A stretch of DNA of 64,000 nucleotides from positions 1,178,001 through 1,242,000 of the forward strand of contig NZ_JAUSUK010000002.1 of the NCBI RefSeq assembly GCF_030813515.1. The letters run 5' to 3'. Of the stretch, positions 27,332 through 35,831 are shown in pieces. Under the pieces are notes generated by a model. It was not told where the DNA came from and did not search any database. It worked only from the letters and a program-made list of their open reading frames with translations. Position numbers and translations under genes: made by a program. Positions within the stretch are counted from its first letter, which is position 1; every line of letters starts with the position of its first letter. Source of the DNA: Rhodopseudomonas julia. GTDB lineage: Bacteria > Pseudomonadota > Alphaproteobacteria > Rhizobiales > Afifellaceae.

Positions 27332-27691
27332 CGCAGGCTCGCTCGGACTTCCATGCTTTCTCGTCGAAAGCATAGGATTGGAGATCATCGCAAGCTTCAA
27401 CGTGTCTATTGGAGAATTGCTTTCGAGCGTTGCGCACTGACCATGTCTGGGCTGCGGCCGCTTGCCCCATATCATCTCAACGCATAGGCTTTCTTTGCCG
27501 GTCTTCACACGGTGCGTGCCAGGCGTTGCGCTGCCTGCCGGACCGCTCGTTGCTGGAAGGAGCGACTTGCTGGCGCGCCCCGAGACGTCACGATCGTCAG
27601 CCGAAAACACCCATTTCGCACACAGCGCCGATCTGAGCGCGCCGACCCGGCCCGCGCAGCCGCCCAATCCGCGAACTGAAAGGACCTCGTC
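27332..27691. promoter_or_regulatory. Divergent control region between doeB and doeD
   Basis: This 360-base non-coding stretch separates divergent catabolic genes and must hold both promoters. A perfect inverted repeat, arms ATGCTTTC (27353-27360) and GAAAGCAT (27366-27373) with a 5-base centre, lies 21 bases upstream of the doeB start codon, in or near its leader. A ribosome-binding site AAAGGA precedes doeD. No reading frame here looks real. No enuR/asnC-type regulator gene, usual in ectoine catabolic clusters, is present nearby. Confidence 0.6.
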
Positions 27692-29077
27692 ATGGACGAA
27701 CACGTCACAGCCAATGACCTCGAAACGCTCGACCGTGCGCATGTCTTCCACCCTTCGACGCATCTTGCGCAATTCGCGCGCGGCGAAGCACCGTCGCGGA
27801 TCGTGACCGGGGGCAAAGGTTGCACCATCGTCGATCGTGACGGGCGCAAAAGCCTCGACGCGTTTGCGGGCCTTTATTGCGTGAACGTCGGATACGGCCG
27901 GCAGGAGATCGCAGACGCGATATACGCCCAGGCGAAGGAACTCGCCTATTTCCACGCCTATGCGGGCCATTCCAACGAGCAGGTGATCCGGCTGTCGAGC
28001 CGCATCGTCGACCGGGTCGGTCTGGGGATGCAGCGTATTTATTGGGGGCTTTCCGGATCGGACGCCAACGAAACCAACATCAAGCTCGTCTGGTACTACA
28101 ACAACGTCATGGGGCGGCCGGAAAAGAAGAAGATCATCTCCAGGCAGCGCGGCTACCACGGGTCGGGGATCATGACGGGGAGCCTGACGGGTCTTGCGCT
28201 CTTCCACAACGCTTTCGATCTACCGCGCCCGCCGATCCTGCACACGTCGTGTCCGCATTACTGGCGGTACGGTCAGGAAGGGGAAAGCGAGGCGGACTTT
28301 TCCAAACGCATGGCGGCGGAGCTCGAGGAGTTGATCCTTGCCGAGGGACCGGAAACGGTCGCCGCCTTCATCGGCGAGCCCGTCATGGGAACCGGCGGCA
28401 TCATTCCGCCGCCCGAGGGATATTGGCAGGAAATTCAGGTGGTCCTGAAAAAGTACGACATTCTCCTGATTGCCGATGAGGTCGTCACGGGATTTGGGCG
28501 CACCGGCGAATATTTCGGTTCGCATACCTATGGCATCGAGCCGGATCTCATCACCATCGCCAAGGGCGTGACCTCAGCCTACCTGCCGTTGTCGGGTGTC
28601 ATCGTGGGCGAAAAAGTCTGGCAGGGACTGGAAAAAGGGACGGACGATCTCGGCGTTATCGGTCATGGCTGGACCTATTCCGCCCATCCGACCTGCGCTG
28701 CGGCGGCGAATGCCAATCTCGACATCATCGACCGCGAGGATCTCACGGCAAATGCCCGAGAGACCGGCGCGTATCTGCTGAAATCCTTGCAGGAAGCGGT
28801 CGGCGATCACCGGCTCGTCGGCGAGGTGCGTGGCGTTGGTCTGATGGCTGCGGTCGAATTCGTCGGAGACAAGGAGACGAAGGCAGCGCCGGAGCCTGCG
28901 CTCAAGGTCGGCGCGAGAATCTCCGCGGCGCTCCTGGAAGAGGGGGTGATTGCCCGGGCGATGCCGCACAGCGAATGCCTTGGCTTCTCGCCTCCGCTCG
29001 TGATCACCCGCGACGAGGTCGACCAGGTCGTGTCGGCGACGAAGCGGGCTATCGAGCGCGTCTCGGAGAGCCTGTGA
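27692..29077 (+). CDS. doeD: Class III aminotransferase, probable diaminobutyrate transaminase
   Basis: This 461-residue PLP enzyme of the omega-amino-acid transaminase family has YWGLSGSDANETNIKL (phosphate-binding region), QRGYHGSG, the aspartate that contacts the PLP ring in LLIADEVVTGFGRTG, and the Schiff-base lysine in ITIAKGVTSAYLPLSG. Placement between doeB and doeA argues for conversion of 2,4-diaminobutyrate to aspartate semialdehyde, the third step of ectoine use. By sequence alone a putrescine- or beta-alanine-type transaminase is also possible. AAAGGA precedes the ATG. doeA follows on the same strand after about 120 bases. Confidence 0.85.
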   Translation: MDEHVTANDLETLDRAHVFHPSTHLAQFARGEAPSRIVTGGKGCTIVDRDGRKSLDAFAGLYCVNVGYGRQEIADAIYAQAKELAYFHAYAGHSNEQVIRLSSRIVDRVGLGMQRIYWGLSGSDANETNIKLVWYYNNVMGRPEKKKIISRQRGYHGSGIMTGSLTGLALFHNAFDLPRPPILHTSCPHYWRYGQEGESEADFSKRMAAELEELILAEGPETVAAFIGEPVMGTGGIIPPPEGYWQEIQVVLKKYDILLIADEVVTGFGRTGEYFGSHTYGIEPDLITIAKGVTSAYLPLSGVIVGEKVWQGLEKGTDDLGVIGHGWTYSAHPTCAAAANANLDIIDREDLTANARETGAYLLKSLQEAVGDHRLVGEVRGVGLMAAVEFVGDKETKAAPEPALKVGARISAALLEEGVIARAMPHSECLGFSPPLVITRDEVDQVVSATKRAIERVSESL

Positions 29078-29198
29078 GGTCGCATCGATGCTTTTGCCCG
29101 GCTTGAAGGGATAGAGCCGCGGGGGCTTGGCCCGGAAACTGCACGGCGGTGGCAGACCGCCGTGGGCGGAGATGTCGGATCTGGGAGGGACGGCCGTC

Positions 29199-30395
29199 AT
29201 GGAGTTTGGAAAAAACAACACTCCGTTCAGCGAAGATGAGTTCGCCCAGAGGCTTTCCAGCACGAAACAGGCGATGGAAGCGGCCGGCCTGGACGTTCTC
29301 ATCGTCTGTGATCCGGCGAACATGAACTATCTGACCGGCTATGACGGCTGGTCGTTCTATGTGCACCAGGCCGTCATTGTCGCCCTGAGCCTCGACAAAC
29401 CTTTCTGGGTCGGCCGCAATCAGGACGTGAACGGTGCGCATCTGACGACAGTTCTCCCCGAAGAAAATGTCATCGGCTATGCCGACGAATATGTGCAGTC
29501 GATGACGAGGCATCCGATGCAGGTGGTGGCGAGCACCATCGCCGAAAGAGGGCTCGGCTCGGGCAGAATCGGTGTCGAGGCCGATTCCTACTATTTTACG
29601 GCGCGGGCTCAGGCTGTGCTTGTTCAGGAACTACCCGACGCGGTCTTCTCCGATGCCGGCGTTCTGGTGAACTGGTTGCGGTCTGTGAAGTCGGACGCCG
29701 AAATTGCGCTGATCCGGCAGGCGGCTCGAATCACTGAACGTATCATGCAGAGGGCCGTCGACCTGATCGACGTTGGTGTTCCGCAAAGCGAGGTGGCGGC
29801 GGCGATTCTTGAAACCGGTGTTCGCGGCATACCGGGCGAGGGGGGATATGGGGGCGATTATCCCGCCATCATGCCGCTGATGCCGAGCGGTGTCGGCACC
29901 TCCTGCCCCCATATCACCTGGCGGGACGAGCCGTTTCTCGCCCAGACGGGGACGACGGTCGAGATCGCCGGGGTCAGGCATCGCTACCATGCTCCGATGA
30001 GCCGAACCGTCTATCTTGGAACGCCGCCGCAAAAGATGCTCGACGCTGCCAAAATCGTCGATGAGGGTATCGATGCGGCGCTCGCGGCAGCACGGCCTGG
30101 CGCAACCGCGCACGACGTTTATGCCGCCTGGAGCGCGGTGATTGCACGCTACGGCATCTTCAAGGAATCCCGTTGTGGCTACTCCTTCGGCCTCAACTAT
30201 CCGCCGGATTGGGGCGAGCGAACTTTGTCGCTGCGGGCAGGCGACGAGACCGTGCTTCATCCGAATATGACGATTCACTTCATGCCAGGTCTCTGGCTTG
30301 ATGATTGGGGCATCGAGATTTCGGAACCTATCCGTATCACCCAATCGGATGTGGAACAGTTTTGCACTTTTTCGCGTGAGCTAGTCGTCAAGTAG
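29199..30395 (+). CDS. doeA: Ectoine hydrolase
   Basis: DoeA (EutD) opens the ectoine ring to give N-acetyl-diaminobutyrate. The 398-residue protein has the creatinase-like N-terminal domain (FAQRLSSTKQAMEAAGLDVLIVCDPANMNYLTGYDGWSFYVHQ) and an M24 pita-bread domain (EIALIRQAARITERIMQ; TCSPHI-like GTSCPHITWRDE). Classic aminopeptidase metal ligands are only partly kept, as in ectoine hydrolases. YDGWSFYVHQ is a signature I associate with DoeA. The ATG at 29199 follows GGGAGG; in-frame starts at 29127 and 29172 are less likely. It is followed by 259 bases and then an ABC importer on the same strand. Confidence 0.88.
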   Translation: MEFGKNNTPFSEDEFAQRLSSTKQAMEAAGLDVLIVCDPANMNYLTGYDGWSFYVHQAVIVALSLDKPFWVGRNQDVNGAHLTTVLPEENVIGYADEYVQSMTRHPMQVVASTIAERGLGSGRIGVEADSYYFTARAQAVLVQELPDAVFSDAGVLVNWLRSVKSDAEIALIRQAARITERIMQRAVDLIDVGVPQSEVAAAILETGVRGIPGEGGYGGDYPAIMPLMPSGVGTSCPHITWRDEPFLAQTGTTVEIAGVRHRYHAPMSRTVYLGTPPQKMLDAAKIVDEGIDAALAAARPGATAHDVYAAWSAVIARYGIFKESRCGYSFGLNYPPDWGERTLSLRAGDETVLHPNMTIHFMPGLWLDDWGIEISEPIRITQSDVEQFCTFSRELVVK

Positions 30396-30654
30396 TTCAA
30401 GGGTTTGGCGTCGTTTATGGCGCTCGTCGTCGTTGGCAATTATCCCATAGTCGCAGCGGTTCTGCGTGGTACGGCTTGCTTTTGCGGCCATTTCTTGAAA
30501 AAGTGACGAAATAGAGACGAAGTCCTTCACCGGCGGCGACGCTCGGTGGAGGATACAAGACGGCTCAAGCCGTCCAAAAAAAGACAATGGGTTGAACAGC
30601 AGCAGCGTCGAGGCTTCGCTCGGGAGCCCTCGGCAGTGAGGCAGAAAGGCATTC
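30396..30654 (+). promoter_or_regulatory. Spacer upstream of the Pot-type importer, with a short palindrome
   Basis: No gene is visible in these 259 bases. A perfect inverted repeat GACGGCT-CA-AGCCGTC lies at 30559-30574, about 80 bases before potA, and is followed on the top strand by seven A residues. Its two-base centre makes it more like a protein-binding site than a terminator. The importer may therefore have its own promoter in addition to read-through from doeD-doeA. Confidence 0.45.
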
Positions 30655-31770
30655 ATGCAGGACGAGAACGGCGTCGCGGAAGGCGCCGAAGATCGCGCCT
30701 ATGTGCGCTTCGAGGACGTTCAGAAGAGCTATGATGGCGAAACGCTCGTCATCAAAAACCTGAACCTCGAGATCGAGCGCGGCGAATTCCTGACCATGCT
30801 TGGGCCTTCCGGGTCCGGGAAAACCACCTGCCTGATGATGTTGGCAGGTTTCGAATCCACCACCCACGGCGCGATCTACCTGAACGAGCAGCGCATCGAC
30901 AATGTGCCGCCGCACAAGCGCGGTATCGGGATGGTGTTCCAGAATTACGCGCTCTTTCCGCACATGACGGTGTCGGAAAATCTGGCGTTTCCGTTGAAAG
31001 TTCGCGGATTGTCGAAAAGCGACACTGAGGAGCGTGTGAAACGGGCTCTGGAAATGGTCGAGCTCCCGCAGTTCGGCGACCGGCGGCCCGCACAGCTTTC
31101 AGGTGGACAGCAGCAGCGCGTGGCCGTGGCGCGAGCGCTCGTGTTTGAGCCGGACCTGGTCCTGATGGACGAACCCCTCGGCGCGCTGGATAAGCAGCTG
31201 CGCGAGCAGATGCAGTTCGAGATCAAGCACATCCACGACAATCTCGGGGTGACCGTCGTCTATGTGACGCATGATCAGACGGAAGCGCTGACCATGTCGG
31301 ACCGCGTCGCCGTCTTCAACGACGGTATCATCCAGCAATTGTCGACGCCTGAAGTTCTCTACGAGGCGCCCGACAACGCCTTCGTCGCCCAGTTCATCGG
31401 CGAGAACAACCGCTTCCTCGGGCGCATTGTGGAGCGTGTGAGCGATCAGGAAGTGCGGGTGAAGCTCGATACGGGCGAAGATATCCGCGCGCTTCCGGTC
31501 AATTTGAATGGCGGCGACCGCACGACCTTGTCTCTGCGGCCCGAACGCGTGCTCATCAATCCGGACGAGGGCGCCACGCCCAACGTCCTGGAAGGCACCG
31601 TTCAGGAAGTGATCTATCTCGGCGATCACATTCGCACCCGGCTTGCCGTAGCAGGCCATGATGATTTCATCGTCAAGATCCCGAATGCGGCCGGGCATCC
31701 GAGCCTTCAGCGCGGCCAAGCCGCGCGTCTCGGCTGGACGATTGAAGATTGTCGGGCACTCGACGCCTGA
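30655..31770 (+). CDS. ABC transporter ATP-binding protein, PotA (spermidine/putrescine) family
   Basis: This 371-residue ATPase powers the importer encoded by the next three genes. Walker A is LGPSGSGKTT, the signature motif is LSGGQQQRVAVARAL, Walker B is LVLMDEP, and the switch histidine is in YVTHDQTEALTMSD. A TOBE domain follows (about residues 280-365; FIGENNRFLGRIVE, LSLRPERVLI). GAGGCAGAAAGG precedes the ATG. Sequence family is polyamine/opine type, but position directly after doeB/doeD/doeA suggests the cargo could be ectoine or a related compound. Confidence 0.92.
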   Translation: MQDENGVAEGAEDRAYVRFEDVQKSYDGETLVIKNLNLEIERGEFLTMLGPSGSGKTTCLMMLAGFESTTHGAIYLNEQRIDNVPPHKRGIGMVFQNYALFPHMTVSENLAFPLKVRGLSKSDTEERVKRALEMVELPQFGDRRPAQLSGGQQQRVAVARALVFEPDLVLMDEPLGALDKQLREQMQFEIKHIHDNLGVTVVYVTHDQTEALTMSDRVAVFNDGIIQQLSTPEVLYEAPDNAFVAQFIGENNRFLGRIVERVSDQEVRVKLDTGEDIRALPVNLNGGDRTTLSLRPERVLINPDEGATPNVLEGTVQEVIYLGDHIRTRLAVAGHDDFIVKIPNAAGHPSLQRGQAARLGWTIEDCRALDA

Positions 31771-31871
31771 CAAAGCGCCCATATCTGGCGCCCATTTCCC
31801 GACCGGCAGGACAACGAAAATGCCGGCAAAAGCTCCCAAACGGGGACCAACAACAACGGAGGTCAGTCCGA

Positions 31872-32966
31872 ATGAAGCGAACCCTATCCCTTATGGCCGC
31901 AGCGGCGATTGTGCCGAGCATGGCCTTGGCCGCAGAAGGCGACAGCCTGACGATCGTATCCTGGGGCGGTGCCTATACGATGTCTCAGGAAAAGGCCTAT
32001 CACGAACCTTACAGCGAGAAGACCGGCACGCAGATCCTGCGTGAGGACAAGTCTGCGAATGCGCTTGCGGGCATTCGCTCGCAGGTCGAGGCCGGAAGCG
32101 TCACCTGGGACGTCGTTGATATGCTGCAGGCGGATGCGCAACGCGCCTGCGACGAAGGTCTCGTCATGGAGATCCCGCACGACGAGTGGCTTGCCCCGGC
32201 GCCCGATGGAGCCAAGCCCACGGAGGACTTCATCGACGGCACGCTCGGCGACTGCTTCATCCCGCAGATTCTCTACGCAACCATGTTCGCGTACAATGAG
32301 GAAGCGTTCCCGGATGGCGGTCCGAAGACGGTGGCGGATGTCTGGGATCTCGAAAAATTCCCTGGAACCAGATCATTACAGAAAATTCCTCAGAAAAACC
32401 TTGAGTGGGCTCTCATCGCCGACGGCGTGCCTGCAGACGAGGTTTACGAGGTTCTCGCAACGCGCGAAGGGCAGGACCGTGCCTTCGCCAAGCTCGACGA
32501 GATCAAAGACAATGTGATCTGGTGGTCGGAAGGCGCGCAGCCGCCGCAGATGCTCGCCGACCAGGAAGCCGTCATCGCCACCGCCTATAACGGCCGCATT
32601 TTCAATGCGCAGGTGAACGAGGACCAGCCCTTCAAGATCATGTGGGATCATCAGATGTTCGAGGTCGACGGTTGGGTCGTTCCCGTCGATCAGAGCGAAG
32701 ATGATCTCAAGCTGATCAAGGACTACCTCTATTTCGCCACCGATACCCAGCGGCTTGCGGACCAGGCGAAATACATCGCCTACGCCCCGGCGCGGACCTC
32801 GTCTGTGCCTCTCGTCGGGAAGATGGAAGGCACCGACATCGATATGAAGCCGCATATGCCGACGACGCCTGAGAACTTCGAGACGGCGGTGCAGTTCGAC
32901 ACGTCCTTCTGGGCCGATTACGGCGACCAGCTCGAAGAGCGCTTCAACGCCTGGCTCGCGCAGTAA
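31872..32966 (+). CDS. Periplasmic substrate-binding protein, PotD/PotF-like
   Basis: This 364-residue binding protein has a signal peptide (MKRTLSLMAAAAIVPSMALAAEG) and a family 1 bilobal fold: LTIVSWGGAYTMSQEKAY at the mature N-terminus, DVVDMLQADAQRACDEGLV, and WWSEGAQPPQMLADQEAVIATAYNGR in the hinge region. The ATG at 31872 follows GGAGG; the frame is open back to 31749 but overlaps the ATPase gene. The polyamine-contact residues cannot be confirmed by eye. Tryptophan and tyrosine residues around 218-240 might build an aromatic pocket for a cationic or zwitterionic ligand. Confidence 0.9.
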   Translation: MKRTLSLMAAAAIVPSMALAAEGDSLTIVSWGGAYTMSQEKAYHEPYSEKTGTQILREDKSANALAGIRSQVEAGSVTWDVVDMLQADAQRACDEGLVMEIPHDEWLAPAPDGAKPTEDFIDGTLGDCFIPQILYATMFAYNEEAFPDGGPKTVADVWDLEKFPGTRSLQKIPQKNLEWALIADGVPADEVYEVLATREGQDRAFAKLDEIKDNVIWWSEGAQPPQMLADQEAVIATAYNGRIFNAQVNEDQPFKIMWDHQMFEVDGWVVPVDQSEDDLKLIKDYLYFATDTQRLADQAKYIAYAPARTSSVPLVGKMEGTDIDMKPHMPTTPENFETAVQFDTSFWADYGDQLEERFNAWLAQ

Positions 32967-33035
32967 GCGGACCTGACAGGCAAGAAACGCCCGGCGCGGT
33001 GCCGCCGCGCTGGGCATGAAGGTGGAGCGCAGGAT

Positions 33036-34322
33036 ATGGCGGATATAGCGGCGGACGGCTACGTGCCGGAGCGAGACGAAAGCGGAGCGTTGACGACCGT
33101 CGACGGGACGCCGCTCAAAATCTCGTTGAGGAAGTCCCAAAGGCGGGCCAAGCGGCGAGCCTTCTATCTCGTCGTCCCGCTCCTTGCCTTCCTCTTCGTC
33201 ACCTTCACGATCCCGATCGTCGGGATGATCGTGCGCTCAGTCTACAACCCCGAAGTGGCCAATTATCTGCCTGAAACCTCCGCGGCAATTGCTGACTGGG
33301 ATGGAGAAGAGCTGCCGCCCGAAAAGGTTTTTGCGGCGATGGTGGCCGATATGGAAGTCGGTCTTGAAAACCGCACGATCGGGCGTGCCGCTGGACGGAT
33401 CAATCGCGAAATTCCGGGTGCACGCAGCCTGGTGATGGGGACGGCGCGTCATGCCGATGAGATGCAGCCACCCTACCGCGAAGCCTTCCTGGCGGAGGAC
33501 GAGGACTGGTCCGAGCTCGAATTCTGGCGTCTCGTCAAGCGAGAGACGCGGCTCATCACACCGGCATATTATCTTCTGGCGCTCGATTTCGAATACACGC
33601 CGCGCGGGGAGATCGTGGAGCGGCCTGAGATTTATCAGGTTTACCGTCTCCTCTTCATTCGCACCGCGTGGATGAGCATCGTCATCACCGGCGCCTGCCT
33701 CCTTCTCGGGTATCCCGTTGCGCATCTTTTGGCGACGCTGCCGCTCAGGACATCGAACCTGTTGATGATCCTGGTGCTGTTGCCGTTCTGGACATCGCTT
33801 CTCGTGCGGACTTCGGCCTGGATGGTGCTCCTGCAGCAGGAGGGGGTCGTCAACGACCTGCTCGTATGGGCCGGAATTATCAACGACAACGGCCGCATCC
33901 GCATGATCTATAACCAATTGGGTACGATCATTGCGATGACGCATATCCTGCTGCCGTTCATGATCCTGCCGCTCTATTCTGTGATGAAGACAATCCCGCC
34001 GTCCTACATGCGGGCGGCGCGCTCGCTTGGCGCCAACCAGTTTACCGCCTTCGTGAAAGTCTACATGCCGCTCACCATTCCTGGCCTTGCGGCAGGCGTT
34101 CTTCTCGTTTTCATCCTGGCGATCGGCTACTACATCACGCCGGCGCTCGTCGGTGGCGAGAGCGGTATCTTCATCTCGAATTTGATCGCCTCCAATATGC
34201 AGGGAACGAGCGCGCAGTTGAAACTGGCTTCGGCTCTTGCGACGATCCTCCTCGTGCTGGTTCTCTTCTTCTATTGGCTCTTCAACAAGCTTGTCGGTGT
34301 CGACCGACTGAAGTTCGGGTGA
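33036..34322 (+). CDS. ABC permease, PotB-like, with a long periplasmic insert
   Basis: This 428-residue permease is about 140 residues longer than classic PotB. The first membrane helix (FYLVVPLLAFLFVTFTIPIVGM, about 45-66) is followed by a hydrophilic stretch to about residue 205, before the remaining five helices (AWMSIVITGACLLLGYPVAHLLA onward). The EAA-type loop reads YMRAARSLGANQFTAFVKVYMPLTIPG. Similar long PotB relatives occur in alphaproteobacterial opine/polyamine-like systems. AGGA precedes the ATG, and the partner permease starts nine bases after the stop. Confidence 0.9.
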   Translation: MADIAADGYVPERDESGALTTVDGTPLKISLRKSQRRAKRRAFYLVVPLLAFLFVTFTIPIVGMIVRSVYNPEVANYLPETSAAIADWDGEELPPEKVFAAMVADMEVGLENRTIGRAAGRINREIPGARSLVMGTARHADEMQPPYREAFLAEDEDWSELEFWRLVKRETRLITPAYYLLALDFEYTPRGEIVERPEIYQVYRLLFIRTAWMSIVITGACLLLGYPVAHLLATLPLRTSNLLMILVLLPFWTSLLVRTSAWMVLLQQEGVVNDLLVWAGIINDNGRIRMIYNQLGTIIAMTHILLPFMILPLYSVMKTIPPSYMRAARSLGANQFTAFVKVYMPLTIPGLAAGVLLVFILAIGYYITPALVGGESGIFISNLIASNMQGTSAQLKLASALATILLVLVLFFYWLFNKLVGVDRLKFG

Positions 34323-34330
34323 GGTAAGCC

Positions 34331-35182
34331 ATGGCCCTTCCTTCCTATGCCGGTCCATTTGAGCGCACCTGGTATTACAGCTACCGCGTGATCTGTGCGG
34401 CGATCTTCATTTTTCTAATCGTGCCGATCATCGTGATCGTGCCGCTGTCGTTCAACGCGCAGCCATATTTCACCTTCACCAAGGAGATGCTCTCCTTCGA
34501 CCCGGACGGCTATTCGCTTCGCTGGTACGAAGAGCTTCTTTCGAGCCGTGAGTGGATGCGCGCGATCGGCAATTCCTTCTTCATCGCTATCTCGGCAACG
34601 ATCATCTCGACGACTCTCGGCACGCTCGCGGCGCTCGGCCTTTCGCGCCCCAACATGCCGGCCAAAGGCTTCATCACCGCCGTTCTGATTTCGCCGATGA
34701 TCGTGCCGCTGATCATCACGGCGGCTGCGCTGTTTTCCTTCTATGCCCGGCTCGATCTCGCCAATTCGTATTTCTCGATCATCATGGCGCATGTGGTTCT
34801 GGGAACGCCCTTCGTCGTGATCACGGTGACGGCGTCGCTCTCAGGCTTCGACCAGCAGCTCATTCGCGCAGCGCAAAGCCTTGGAGCCAACCAGGTCACG
34901 ACCTTTTTCAAGGTCATTCTGCCACTGCTTCTCCCGGGTGTCGTTGCCGGCGCGCTCTTCGCCTTCATCACGTCACTCGATGAAGTCGTTGTCGTCCTCT
35001 TCCTGGCCGGCCCGGAGCAGGTGACGATGACGGTGAGAATGTTCTCGGGGCTGAGAGAAGAGATTTCGCCGACGATCCTGGCTCTCGCGACCATCCTGGT
35101 CGCGATCTCGATCTTGCTTCTGTCATCGATGGAATTGCTGCGCCGGCGCTCCGAACGCCAGCGCGGCATGAGCCCGGGTTAG
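34331..35182 (+). CDS. ABC permease, PotC-like
   Basis: This 283-residue second permease subunit has six membrane helices and the ATPase-coupling EAA loop QLIRAAQSLGANQVTTFFKVILPLLLPG. GAGGTAAG precedes the ATG. It is the last gene of the importer operon. The intergenic hairpin that follows serves the convergent hsp20 gene rather than this one, because the T-tract is on the other strand. Confidence 0.93.
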   Translation: MALPSYAGPFERTWYYSYRVICAAIFIFLIVPIIVIVPLSFNAQPYFTFTKEMLSFDPDGYSLRWYEELLSSREWMRAIGNSFFIAISATIISTTLGTLAALGLSRPNMPAKGFITAVLISPMIVPLIITAAALFSFYARLDLANSYFSIIMAHVVLGTPFVVITVTASLSGFDQQLIRAAQSLGANQVTTFFKVILPLLLPGVVAGALFAFITSLDEVVVVLFLAGPEQVTMTVRMFSGLREEISPTILALATILVAISILLLSSMELLRRRSERQRGMSPG

Positions 35183-35185
35183 TCA

Positions 35186-35212
35186 CAAAAAAGGAGGCGC
35201 CGAAGCGCCTCC
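35186..35212 (-). terminator. Rho-independent terminator of hsp20
   Basis: On the reverse strand GGAGGCGC and GCGCCTCC form a perfect 8-bp stem closed by a TTCG tetraloop, followed by a run of T residues (35187-35192). It lies 50 bases beyond the hsp20 stop. Confidence 0.92.
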
Positions 35213-35261
35213 GCGGATTCTCGACGGTGGCAGTCGTTCTCTTGCTGCCGGGCCGCCTCTC

Positions 35262-35759
35262 TCAATGGCCGTTGACCGCGATCTTGCGTCCCTTCGTCTC
35301 CAGCTCCTTCGCACGCGGAACCGTCACCTTAAGGATGCCTTTGTCGAAGCTCGCCGTCACTTCGTCCGCCTTCGGCTCGAACGGTAGAGCGAAACGGCGC
35401 ATGAAGGTGCCGTAGGAGCGTTCGACGAGATGATATTGTTTCTTCTCGTCTTTTTCCTCTCGCTCGACCTTGTTTTCCGCCTTCAGAGTCAGCACGCCAT
35501 CGGTGAGGTCCAGGTCGATATCCTTCTCGTCGATACCTGGAAGCTCGGCGGTGAGCTCAAGGCCTTTCTCGGTTTCTGCGACGTCCACCTTTGGCGACAG
35601 GAACCCGCCCGAACCATAGTTGGACGGAGCGCTCCAATCGCGTGTGAAATCGTCGAAGAGGCGGTCCATTTCGCGCCGCATTGCGAGGAAAGGGTCGGTC
35701 TCAGGCCCGCGCGTCAGCGCGGTCTGGCGACCAAATGGAATCATCGATCTGAAATCCAT
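35262..35759 (-). CDS. Small heat shock protein, Hsp20/alpha-crystallin family
   Basis: This 165-residue ATP-independent chaperone holds unfolding proteins in the cytoplasm. The alpha-crystallin domain spans about 55-150: PKVDVAETEKGLELTAELPGIDEKDIDLDLTDGVLTLKAE, and a final GILKVTVPRA with the conserved GxLxxxxP pattern. The N-terminal arm contains the FLAMRREMDRLFDDF helix typical of class A rhizobial Hsp20s. The ATG is preceded by an unusually perfect AGGAGGTGA. Upstream lie a sigma-32-like promoter and a strongly structured leader, so heat induction is expected. Confidence 0.95.
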   Translation of the reverse strand: MDFRSMIPFGRQTALTRGPETDPFLAMRREMDRLFDDFTRDWSAPSNYGSGGFLSPKVDVAETEKGLELTAELPGIDEKDIDLDLTDGVLTLKAENKVEREEKDEKKQYHLVERSYGTFMRRFALPFEPKADEVTASFDKGILKVTVPRAKELETKGRKIAVNGH

Positions 35760-35823
35760 GACGTCACCTCCTGATAAAAAGGCCGACGCCGGACAACTGG
35801 GTGACCAGTGTCGGCCACGTCAT
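35758..35823 (-). promoter_or_regulatory. Structured 5' leader of hsp20 (possible RNA thermometer or attenuator)
   Basis: The leader RNA can form a hairpin with outer arms GGCCGAC (35810-35816) and GTCGGCC (35781-35787) and an inner stem ACTGG/CCAGT closed by a 4-base loop; one side has an 8-base bulge. Five T residues follow at 35776-35780, then the ribosome-binding site. Outside it, ATGACGT (35817-35823) can pair with ACGTCAT (35758-35764), which overlaps the start codon. The arrangement could block the start site at low temperature, or act as a terminator-like attenuator. It lacks the UYGCU motif of ROSE elements. Confidence 0.5.
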
Positions 35824-35831
35824 CACGCGCT

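Noticed and set aside
27332-28207. Long N-terminal extension of doeB
   Set aside because: The extension runs antisense to doeD, lacks family similarity, and the ATG at 27331 matches the normal DoeB N-terminus.
35760-35830. ROSE thermometer in the hsp20 leader
   Set aside because: No UYGCU anti-Shine-Dalgarno motif is present; the structure is reported instead as an unclassified leader.
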